From Azadirachta indica (lineage: Eukaryota; Streptophyta; Magnoliopsida; Sapindales; Meliaceae), in assembly GCA_022749755.1 (NCBI GenBank), contig CM040451.1, positions 3,796,871 to 3,860,870 on the forward strand: a stretch of DNA of 64,000 nt. The letters run 5' to 3'. The position numbers and the translations under genes are program-made. The notes beneath the pieces were generated by a model that ran no database searches, was not told the DNA's origin, and saw nothing but the letters and a program-made list of their open reading frames with translations. Shown in pieces: positions 1-20,372 of this stretch; positions within the stretch are counted from its first letter, which is position 1; the number at the start of each line of letters is the position of its first letter.

Positions 1-2910
1 CAGATTAGACTACCCCAACATGGATGAGAGTCGATTGAATGAGGGTATATTCCTACAATGAAACTAATCAGTTTCTTCTATTTCTTTCTTTGCATCCTTC
101 TTTAAGTTTCACTTAAGCCACTGAACTATTTTGTTTTTGTGTGGTACAGAGGTAGTGATAGTTGTTGCCGTTGCAATATTAATGGTTTTGTTTAGTGTGC
201 AACATCATGGTATTGATAAAGTTGGATGGCTCTTTGCCCCAATTGTCTTCCTTTGGTTGTTTCTGCTCGGAGGTATTGGCATATTCAACATTTGGAAATA
301 TGACAGCAGCATTCTGAAAGCTTTTTCACCAGTCTATGTATATCGGTTTTTCAGAAAGGGAAAAATTTGGCAATCCCTCGGAGGTATAATGCTCTGTATA
401 ACAGGTAAGGTTTATCTTACATCATTTTTATTTCCTAATAACTTGTTTGAGATTCCTCAACATTATCAAATAACTTGTGAAATAACCGTTGCAGGAACTG
501 AGGCCCTCTTCGCTGACCTATCCCAGTTTCCAGTTATAGCCATACAGATTGCTTTCACAGTGGTTGTGTTTCCCTGCCTTCTTTTAGCCTACTCTGGGCA
601 AGCTGCATATCTTATGAAGAATTCAGAGGACGTGCGTAGTGTATTTTATCAATCAATTCCAGGTTCGTCTGATCTTCTTCAAAATCTTCCTTCAACTTGA
701 AGTTATTTAGATAAGATTCCTCGATTTGGAAAACAGAAACCGACATAAAGAGATGGACATGGGAAGAAAATATGACCAGAAAATAAAGATGGAACATAAT
801 CTTCAAAGAAGTACATGGATATCTGGGTATCATGGTTGCTAAAACACTAGAAACTAAATTGAAGACAAAAGACAACATTTGATTTGAAGGTAGTAACATA
901 TTCCATATTATAACAATTTTTTCCTTTAGCTACTTCGGCATATCAGAAGATTAGTAAAGCACTGAAAACAATTTCCTTGAAACCTTTTCAAGATGCACTC
1001 CTCAGAAATTTACCGAAATTTATGTTAGTTTTCAAGTATCACGTTTTAATTAAGCTATAGGTGTTAAACACACACATTTCCATACAGCAATGTCCCACAC
1101 TCTAATATGAAACTTCATCTTAGATGTTTTGGAAGTGGCTGTATTGACAAATGCTGACTTTTCATTGTCTTGCAGATTTCATATATTGGCCGGTTTTCGT
1201 TATTGCAACTGCTGCTGCTTGCGTTGCTAGTCAGGCAACAATATCTGCAACATTTTCAGTAATCAAGCAAGCTCTTGCACTTGGATGTTTTCCAAGAGTG
1301 AAAGTTGTGCATACATCGAATAAGCACCTTAACCACATATATATTCCAGAAATCAATTGGATTCTTATGATTCTGTGTGTTGCTGTTACGGCTGGGTTCA
1401 AAAATCAACACCAAATTGGAAATGCCACTGGTATGTTCATCCTCTCTTCAATCTACTGAAGTTTCTTTGATAAAATATTCTTCCAGTTGCCAAAGTTTCT
1501 GGTAGGAAATAAATTTTGCTCTATCTTCTATTTGTTCTTCATTGATTTTATTGGGGAAAATATTACCTAGGAGCTTGCTAATTAAGATCTGAACTCGTCT
1601 TCTTCTATTAGTATCTGCTACGATAATCAAATACTTGCACATATCAGATCATCTACTCATATTGTTCATCAGTTAGCAACTGCGACGAGAATTTGTTTAC
1701 CCTTTTCTAACTAGCTTGAGAGTCTTTCTTGCCAGACTGGTATCTAGTGAGTGATAAGCAGGGTTTATGATGCTGATATGTGAAGACCAAACTTGCTCAT
1801 CTATTGCTGTTCTTACATCTTATAAATGATTCCAATTTCCAAGGTCTTTGTCAACAGAGAGATTTGATGAATCATTCATTTTCTGATGTCGCAACAGGGT
1901 TAGCCGTAGTGACAGTAATGCTGGTAACAACGCTGCTTATGATCCTAATTATGCCGTTAGTATGGCACTGCCATTGGTTTCTTGTCCTCATCTTTGCTTG
2001 CTTGTCGCTACTGGTGGAGGGTACCTACTTTTCTGCGATGATCTTCAAGGTTAATCGAGGTGGGTGGGTTCCTCTTGTCATTGCTGCTGCCTTCTTTATC
2101 ACCATGTCTGTCTGGCATTATGGTACCATCAAACTCTATCAGTTTGAGATACAGAGCAAGGTTTCAATTCAATGGATTCTTGGTCTCGGCCCCAGTTTAG
2201 GACTGGTTCGAGTTCCCGGTATTGGATTAGTTTACAGTGAACTACCAAGCGGAGTTCCTTACATCTTTGCTCACTTCATCACCAACCTCCCCGCCATCCA
2301 TTCTGTCGTAGTTTTTGTCTGTGTGAAGTATGTTCCTGTGCACACCGTCCCTGAAGGAGAGAGATTCCTCCTTTCACGAGTTGGACCCAAGTGCTTTCAT
2401 ATGTTCAATTGTGTTGCTAGATATGGCTATAAAGACCTACACAGGAAAGACGATGAATTCGAGACAAACCTCTTCGATAATCTATTCAGGTTTGCCCGGC
2501 TTGAGTCCTTGATGGAGGGTTGTTCAGATTCGGAGGTGCATAGCTTACCAGAGCAGCAAGCTACTGAGTATTCAGCACACAATGCAAACCAGCCCAACTG
2601 CAATAACGTCACAACTGTTTCTTTTCAAGACTCAACTTTACGCATTGATTCTAATGAACTATCATTCAATCCAATGGCTATTGATGATGACATGGACGAG
2701 TTAGAATTCTTGACACGATGTAGAGATACAGGAGTCGTGCACATACTAGGAAAGACGGTGGTAATGGCAAGAAGAGATTCTGAGTTTCACAAGAAAATAG
2801 TGATAGATTACATATATGCTTTCCTAAGGAAAGTATGCAGGGAGAATAGTGTAATCTTCAATGTTCCTCATGAATGTCTATTGAATGTTGGCCAAGTGAT
2901 TCTTGTATAA
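1..2910 (+). CDS. HAK/KUP/KT potassium transporter, 3' part (partial, N-terminus outside window)
   Basis: The product is a plasma-membrane (or tonoplast) K+ transporter of the HAK/KUP/KT family, which couples K+ uptake to H+. Exons read by eye: 1-44 (cut by the window edge), 150-404, 495-662, 1176-1430 and 1898-2910 (TAA). All four introns are GT-AG with the same phase, and the exons join to 577 codons. Family blocks appear in the right order: [130 protein letters not shown]. The ~240-residue hydrophilic C-terminal tail includes RVGPK and RYGYKDLH. Full-length members have about 780 residues, so about 200 are missing. The tail ([17 protein letters not shown], ending [13 protein letters not shown]) resembles HAK5-like cluster I members; that subgroup call is inference. 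The gene converges on the kinase gene at 3754. Confidence 0.93.
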
Positions 2911-3753
2911 GCATAATATGATCAACCAAGAAATGCTAAATTTGCACATTTATGTTGTAGCAAGAGGGAATCAAGAACACCATGAATAGATTTTGAAACA
3001 ATGTGTGAAAATTAAATCGAAACACCAACACGTGTCAAGGATTGATTGGCACATAGTCAGTGATTGGGACACTGAATCAGCATTAGCTTTTAAGGGTGCT
3101 AATTTTTTGTTGTAGGTTTCTAAAGAGTATTAGATTAGAAGAAAACTGCTATAAATGTCCATCTCTTTGGCTTCTCTCTGCTTCAACTACTGTTTCAGTA
3201 CTATCAACCATTGACATAGAAATCAGCTCATTATAATTAGGAGGAAATTGGAGGCATTGACCAGAGTTTAGCTTTACAGTGCTTCTACCGTACTTTAAAA
3301 TACAGTAAACCTATAAAAATATTTGATAATACCAACTTCTAATAAAACACTCATTTTTCATCTCACATCGACTATAAATACAAAACCACCACATCTAAAT
3401 ACCAAACGAAGTCTTACTCTTGCAGAATGGTGAAGTAACAGAGTTTTGCTACTTCCGCTTTTTCAAGAATTGGTGCATGAAGAGATTGGGGTCTAATCAA
3501 TCACAAAAACCAGAGCAAAGTTTGATATTTACTATTGACACAATTAATAGCTTTACATACAAACCAATTTCTTTTGCGGTTTTTGCACAAAACACAATCA
3601 TATTTTACCCTCTCAATGGTGAGCTACTTTTCACCACTCTGTATAAAAACACACCAATGTTCGTTTATGAAGTATATAATACTGTAAACAACTCTCATCG
3701 TTGTATTTCTTAACCAGTTAAAAAAAGCATGCTAAGGAAATCATGGAAAGCAT
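2911..3753. other. Convergent 3' intergenic region
   Basis: These 843 bases lie between the stop codon of the + strand transporter and that of the - strand kinase. They must hold both 3' UTRs and the transcription ends. The short ORF at 3420-3713 shows no family similarity that I recognise. I see no repeat or RNA gene. Confidence 0.7.
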
Positions 3754-12608
<8,855 letters not shown>

Positions 12609-13480
12609 TTTGATGAAATTTGCCTGGGTCAAACACACCCAGGCAATATTCCATGAAAATCACAACAATACCATATCAAAACTGGCATTCCCATATCCAA
12701 CTCTGAAGTTTCTTTGATTACAAAAAGAAACAAACTTCTTATGGTGCAGAAAACTTCACCCTCGGCCAAAACCTGAAAAATAAGCCCCCACCCATTAGTT
12801 AACTCAGTTGCCCAACCTTTACAACCTTGAAACAAATAAAATCAATTTTCTCCAACGGAAAACAGACAATTATAAGCATCTCATGGGAAAAGTAAATAAA
12901 TCTCAAAGAAGTATATTTGAAAATGAAATCAAATAGTTATCTAACATCAGACCTAAACCTAAGCAACGATTATGAAGCTGCATGATCAGATCATAAAAAG
13001 AAAACTTTAAGTTATGTACTTTTCATTCACGCAAATACTAAACAGAAATCAAATTAAAAATACCAATATTCAGAATTCCCCTACTCCTTTCTATTCTCCC
13101 CAAATTTCTCAGCAGCCAAACACCGCTCAACACCAAAGACAAAATATGTAATTCTTTCGTCAACACAACAAATTACTAAAACCCACCTCAAAACAAAATC
13201 AACTAATCATCTAAAATACATAATTACAAAATAATACAAACAGCTAAAATTCAACTTCAACTTGGCAGAAACACAAACCCTAATTAAGACTTCAAAAACA
13301 CTGAATTCTCATCAAAATCCCAAAATTCAGCTTCCAATTCAACATCAGAACTAAACCCACATAAAAATTTTCAATCAGAAACCAAAAAATGGGTAAATAA
13401 TTAAGAGATCAAACCAAATACCTGAGAAAAGCACTACACACTGAGCTATGCTGTGTTTAAAATTGAAGCCGTCTGCTTAG
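12609..13480 (-). other. 5' untranslated leader of the Raf-like kinase, with intron
   Basis: A TATA box (13511-13516, - strand) predicts a transcript start near 13480. A leader exon would run to a GT donor after 13422 (CTCAG|GTATTT), and an intron of about 650 bases would end at the acceptor before 12772 (TTTTTCAG|GTTTTGG). The second leader exon, 12772-12609, contains a small upstream ORF. The splice pair is inferred from consensus only; no other feature is visible in the intron. Confidence 0.6.
12629..12694 (-). other. Upstream ORF (21 codons) in the kinase leader
   Basis: An ATG at 12694 opens a 21-codon frame beginning MGMPVLIWYCC and ending ILPGCV, with TGA at 12631-12629. It ends 20 bases before the main ATG at 12608, in a different frame. 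If the leader is spliced as proposed, scanning ribosomes meet this ATG first, so it could lower translation of the kinase. No function is shown by the sequence itself. Confidence 0.55.
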
Positions 13481-13510
13481 CTTCTGTCTCTCTGATTTTC
13501 TATTTTAGAT

Positions 13511-13516
13511 TTTATA
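13511..13516 (-). promoter_or_regulatory. Putative TATA box of the Raf-like kinase gene
   Basis: TATAAA read on the - strand, inside AATATAAAATC, about 30 bases upstream of the inferred transcript start and about 90 bases upstream of the inferred leader donor. A CT-rich tract (13550-13566) lies further upstream. Position and consensus are the only support. Confidence 0.45.
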
Positions 13517-15321
13517 TTTCATTTATTTATTTGTTTATTTAAATTTAAAGTCTTCTCTCTCTCTCCAGATCCATCGCTTGGCTCGAATTCACGACTTTTT
13601 GTTCCCTCTAATTATGATTTCTTTGTTGGCTTTATCTGTAAAACTCTGTATTTTCGAATTGGGATATTAACATGTAGCTCCAAATATTTTGTAAAATAAC
13701 AGTGAAGAAATAATTTGACTATTTCTAACAAATACATCTCTCACAACAAGAACTATCAAGAGTAGATTATAAAAATTAAAAATTTAGATCAAGTAAAACC
13801 AACAGTTCAACTCTATAAATTTAAAATTAATTATCAGGTTTGTTCTTAAAAATAAATGGAATTAATTCGATTCTTGATGTTAGATATCAAGAGATTAGCC
13901 GAACTAAGGATAAACATCTAAATTTCATATTTTAATTTAAAAATTCACATATAACATATTCTAATTAGATGAATATATTAATTATAACATAATTAAATAT
14001 ATAATATTTAATTAATTAACTAAAATTTTTTACATTTTTAAAACACAAATTAAAATCAGAAGACCGCATAGAAATTAAATTGAATTAAACTAGTATGATC
14101 TAATTCGGTTTAATTCATATATAGTTAGGTTAATACTAATACTTTGAGCAGTTAATATCTTCATTTTAATTTGGTACTGTTATAACTGATGTTGAATCAA
14201 ATAGTGCCCAAACCCTATTGGAAAATAAAACAATTAAAATTACCATTGGGATTTTTTTGTTAAAATCACACAAATGTGCATTTCTTTGTTATTTGTATTA
14301 ACTTAGGGGCCTACCGTAGATATCCCTTACAGAGTTTATGAGGTACGCCCACCTTAATGCGCGTGTTTTCACGATGCAATCACGAGGTTTATTCGATCTG
14401 GTTGGGTGGGTCCACTTGCGCGTTAGGCGTACGTGGCTGAACAATTGACGGCTCAACTGAAAACCGTCAGTTTTCAATGCCAATATGAAAGCTTAAAAAA
14501 TTACATGCAAGTCCTTCAAGCTTTACTTTAATACGCGAGGGTGGTCCAAAATGTTATGTGCTTCAATATTATTTGTTAAAATAAAGTTAGTATTTATATG
14601 TAATATTTTAAAATTTTGAAATTACATCTGAGAATAATTTATGAAAATATTTTGATTAATCTTAATTTTTCAAGAAAGTTACTAAATATTTTAGTGTTAT
14701 TTTCTATTTTTATACAGAGTAATGTCAAATGCCCCTAAAATTAAAAAAAAAAACAATTTAATCTACTAGTTTTTAAAATTCAACTAAATTATATCTTCAA
14801 TAAACTTAAGTGGCATTTGAGATCTCTAAATTTATTTAGTATACAAAATATAAAAAAAAATGATAATATATTATTAAACATATTTAATTTTAAAATTTTA
14901 AATATAATGTTCAATTATTAAATAAATGAAATATAGTAAAGAGTAAATATGGTTGTTCGCGAAATTATCAAATATTTGATAGTAATATCAAATTTTATTT
15001 TGTAAATAGAATGGGAGAATTTGTTGTAAGATTTTCTAAAAATAAAATAAAATTACAGGTGAAAAGATTTTGTCGTAATATTTTTAGTTTGAAGATTAAA
15101 AAGATTTAGTTAAAGGCTATCATTGAATATTTATTTATTAAAATTTTGGTATAATCACATTTATTGAAGACTTAAATGAAAAAAAGATACTTTAAAAGTA
15201 TATTTTTATGCATAAGCAAATAGATGCATTGTTTTTTCAAAACAAAAATGGATTTTTTTTTTGTTTTATTTTTTGTATATATATATATATATATATATTT
15301 TTATGAGATAATAATATATAT

Positions 15322-15359
15322 TAGGATCTTTAATTTTTTATAGGATCTTTAATTTTTTA
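15322..15359. repeat. 19-bp exact tandem duplication
   Basis: The unit TAGGATCTTTAATTTTTTA occurs twice head to tail (15322-15340 and 15341-15359), 25 bases after a TA microsatellite. It looks like replication slippage in AT-rich DNA. Confidence 0.9.
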
Positions 15360-18300
15360 TACTTTCACAAATAAAAGCGTTTTTTATTTATTTGTAATAA
15401 ATAAGTTTTTAATCTTAATGAAATTATTAAAACAACTTTTTTAAGTGTAAAGTGATTGTAATTATTGTAAACTTAAATCAATATTTAAAGGGGATGATTT
15501 TATTAATAGAGATTATTTTTAACTTACATGTTCTTATCTATATAAAATATAAAGTCATAAGGAATTAGATATTATTATTTTATTTGTATAAATGTTCCAC
15601 AGTTTTTAAAACTAATCTCTCAATTCCCTATATTTAAGAATAAATAACTGATACCCTAATAGTTACTAAACTTTGTTAAATTAGACATTTGACTTTATCC
15701 TTATTTAAAATGATTTATTTTCGTTGTTTTAACATTTACTCTTTGGCCACCTAGCTTTATAATTTTTATCTAAACTCCCAGCAAATTTTTAATGTAATAT
15801 TATTAGTAAACTATACATGTAATATATAATATTAAAAAAATATATTTATTCTTTCTGATCACTCGGCCTAAAGTCAATAGTAAAATCACGAATTAACTGT
15901 GGATATTATTTTCTCTAAATAAAATGTAGGGGCAAGAATTGAGTAGAAAATAAAAAAAAATTAGAGATTAGTCTAAATCCTTAACAAAATGTCACTAATA
16001 AAAAGAATGTATTATTATTTCCTTTTCTCTCACTTTCTTTTCACTTTTTCAATTTTATTTTAAATTCAAAACTAAAGAAAATTAAAATTTTCATATATCC
16101 TGTAATTATTATTTTCTTAAATTTTGTCAATGTCATAATGAAATTTATAAGCTAAAATAACATTTTACCTACTAATTCCAAACTTTGAGAACTTATTACC
16201 ATTTCTGAAATCAACAAAATCTAAATTATTCAAAATTATGTTAAATTATATTTCGAAATCAACTATAACCCTCATTTACCCTATAAACACCAAATGAATC
16301 TATATTCTTCTTATTAATTCAATGAGCATGTTCTACAATAAACTCTATATCATCTCTAATACAAAACCAAATAAATTTACATACCATCTACCAACTCTAG
16401 AAAAAAAAAAAACCTTCTAATACAAGTCATTATCTATAAATATAAGTAACAAATTTAGTTAATTCGCATCATCCTTTATATGCTAACCTTTTTAATTTTC
16501 TTGTAACCTCTCTATATAAATCAACGAAAAAAAAAATCAATATCAATAGTAGTGATATGGTAGTGAAAGGATAGTGTCAGCAGCATTACGAGAGTTGTGT
16601 AACTGCATAAGTATTCTTATAAGTATACGAGATTGCACAACTAGCATTAGATGCTTCTATGGTATATGCAAAGAAAAAGAAAGTGAGAAAAGTAAAGGAA
16701 AATAGATTTTCATTACTACACCTATACATTCAAAATTTCTAGTATTGTGTAAATTTTTAAGTTTTTTTTAGATATTTCAAATTTCACAGTAAACTTTTTC
16801 TGTTTAAAATTTTAATTTTTGTGTTTAAATTTGAACTATTAAAAGTTTTCAAATGTATTATAAGATACTTAAAATTTTTTGTTATCAATAGTAAAATTAC
16901 ATTGATATTACATTGGTGAGTCTAAAAGAAATGAAAAGAAGATGAGGGAGGGAAAAAAAGGGAAATTAAAGGATCCATTTTTATAAGGCAATATGTGTAT
17001 ATCATTTACATCTGTAAATTTAAGTGAAAGTTCTACCAAAATATATCTTTCTAATTAACTTTAACTAAATCTTTGTTATGATCAAAATATAGGCTAATCC
17101 TAAAATTTAGGGGTATTGTTGATGAACAAAATTACTATATGACTATTGTATAATAAAATCATCCTATGTTGTCATACATATCCTAAGTCTTTTGTTACAC
17201 ATCTTAAATTTATTAAATTTCTCAATTTATGCATTATATTTTGAGAAACTTGAGAAATGTAATAGAATTTTTATGACATGTTTTGAAAACTTAAATAAAT
17301 ATACCATATAATAGTTGTATTATGGCATGACTGATTATTAATATTCAACCAAATCTTTTATATTTACGAGTGTGTATGTGTGTGTAAGCTTTGTTTTGGT
17401 AATAAAGTTTGGATAGAGATATATTCAAATAATTGACTATAATAAATAGTTATAATTTATTCAAAAAGGCTTAAAGAAAAGTTGCAACCTAAATGAAAGG
17501 CTATTTATTGCACTATTTGTCACATATGGTAGGGATATTTCTAAATATTCAATCTTATATAAAAATAGTAAATTGGCTTGTATAATTGATATAAGAAAAT
17601 TCTCTTTAAAGGTATAGTAACAAATCAACAAGATGTAATAGGATGCATTTTATCCAAATAGGCTTCACTTGTGGGCAGTTTGACCTTGTTTTACTAGGGT
17701 GATCCTTTATTTTTGGGTCAATTTAGTATGATAAGATTGCATTATGCTTAATTTTCTCTTGTTATACAAAATTAATGATTACTACTACTTGTAATGTGTG
17801 AGCTTGTGTTATACCTATTTTACTAGTTTTATGGTTTTTTTTTCTTAAATTACTTTGATAAGATTTAATTGTGAGTAAACATTTTGCTATTTAATACAAA
17901 ATTGATAATTGCAACAATAAGTTTTGAATGCAAAATAATGATAGTTTCATGACTTTATTATGTAATTTTAAGGTAATATTATAATAAAGTATTAATGTAT
18001 AAAAACTTTGTTTTAAACTATAAAAGAAATTGCAAAGAATCATTTGTATTGGAGCTAAATTGCTTATCTCTGCTCTTTTTTTTCTTTGCATTATGTACAT
18101 TTTCTTATTATAAATGGGAGTGCACACCATAGTTACTATATCTTATAAATTAATTTGTACTTAACACCTAACTCTGAAGAAAAAAATCCTAAAATATTGA
18201 AATATGATATTTAGGATAAAACATTGCACATGACTTTTTGTTTGAGTTTACCATTTCAATATATTATATTTTTTTCACATTATTATTGTCTACTGCAAAT

Positions 18301-20055
18301 TTGTGCTCTCATTATTTGGTGTACTCTTTGATGTATTCTACATGTTATTTTTAATGAGAAAAAGTTTCAAAATAATTTCATTTTGCACCCAATAAACCAA
18401 AGTACTCATATCAAATTTTTTATCAAATTAACCAAAAAGCTAATTGTTAGATAGAAAGGTTCTTTAATAACCATTATACACAAAAACTCTAATTTTTTTA
18501 TTTTTCTCTCACAATCTCATTTCTTTCTCTATAATTTCTTCCCAAATTTCTAACTAAATTTTGTAATAGCCTAATCATCACCTACACATTAATATTAGTC
18601 AATTTAATCAACCTTAAGGAAGTATGTATGACAAAATGCAATCAAATTTTGTTTGACTTAATGAAATAATTTAATGCAATTTCTTACATGTATTTCTTGT
18701 AACTAATTTAAAAAAAGGTTAAACATACCTTTACATAAATCTTTTTTTATCTTTTTGTCTTCTGCATAAATAAAAAGTAGCTCGCTTGATATAATCTATT
18801 TGGCCATCCCTTCTCTTATATTTTGATGTGTGTATATAAATTAACTAATAATGTCCCTAGAAATATTGAATGCAAGTTGAGATTGTACATGGTCAGTTAA
18901 GAAAGCATGTAATTGGCTACATTTTTTAGTATGTTGTTTTAAATGTCTAGTTTCGCTCAACATTGAGTAACTTAGGAAATTTTTTATATAACTTACAAAC
19001 AGCTTTATTTCAATTTACTTGGAAGAGTTAGGTCAAACCTTTAATGTAAAAAACTCTCAAATAGCTGATGTTATAATCCTTTCGGAACTAAAAGTAGAAG
19101 ATGCAAAAGAAGAACTCGTTCTACCTAAAAGATCTTGTCTAGATGACATGGTTTCAAAAAAATAAGATTAATTTAACAATCAGTCGATAACCTAAGACAC
19201 AAAACACAAAACAAAATTTTAAACATAGACATAAATAATTGATGATAACAAATCCATGAGGTTAAAGCAATTAATAAGAAAGAAAATAATTTTAAAAATT
19301 TTGTTGACAGCACACAAATTATTGGCAAACATAACAACAAAGCTAAACAAAAACTTCAATTTTTGATAATAAAAGCATATAAAAGTTAATTGTTGTTCTA
19401 TTTTTTTTTTTATAACAATCACTAATAAAATCCAAATCCTAATAAATTTCAAAACTTAATTAGAAGAAAAGCAATGAAAGAATTGATGATGTTGGCAAAT
19501 TTATATAGTATACTCCATTAAAGCAATACAACATTACAAAATTATAATAACTAGAATAATTAAAGTAAATGATGTATTTATGGAAAATAATATGTCAGCA
19601 AGCATACATTAAATACTAAGATTATTATCTAACAAAAACTTGCATGTTACCCAAGAAATCTAACAGAATACAAACATAATAACACTTTAGCAATCAACAT
19701 TACTGAAAGCAAAATAATTAACAGATCCAATTATACATTTAAAACATTCAACCAACTAGATCCGATTATCCAAATATAAAGCAAAAGATCATTCGAAATC
19801 TCAAAATGAAATAATTGATGATAACACAAAAATTATGGAACAACAATTCAAAAATGCAAAATAATAATCAAAACCAACTAAATTTTAATCCTTACCGCAA
19901 AAATCGGTTTTTGTAAGAAAAGAAGAAGGTTCGAGATCAAGAGACGAGAGGAACACAATCAACAGATTCTATGAGTATAATTGTGTGAGAGTTCTTGTAC
20001 AACTGTGTGAGAGAGTTTCTATTTTGTGTGACTGCACATACACAGAGAGAGAGAA

Positions 20056-20086
<31 letters not shown>

Positions 20087-20273
20087 AAGACAAAGTTTTG
20101 ATATAAAAGCCAAAAATCCAAGTTTTAATATGTGGTTATTGTGGCTTTATCTGAAGATGGGTCATAGGTTTTTATGATAGGTATGTGTAATGGTTGGGTA
20201 ACGAATATATCTGACAATGGGTAATTCTAATTTATAAATTGTAATCACAAATCAATTAATTGATTTGCTTTGA

Positions 20274-20372
20274 TTTGCAACTAATCAATTGCCAATTAGG
20301 AAGATTAGGCAGTGCATTAATTTATTTACAATTAATCAATTGCCAATTGAGAGTCTGAGAAGGCTAAGCAGT
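20274..20372. repeat. Imperfect direct repeat (~50 bp period)
   Basis: Two related units, 20274-20313 and 20325-20372, each hold TAATCAATTGCCAATT followed by a purine-rich stretch ending in GGC(TA)AGCAGT-like sequence. Origin unknown. Confidence 0.65.

Noticed and set aside
1165..1172. HFD in the kinase catalytic loop (residue numbers) as a sign of a pseudokinase
   Set aside because: The catalytic Asp, the Lys two residues on and the Asn are present, DFG and VAIK are intact, and HFD is normal in this Raf-like subfamily.
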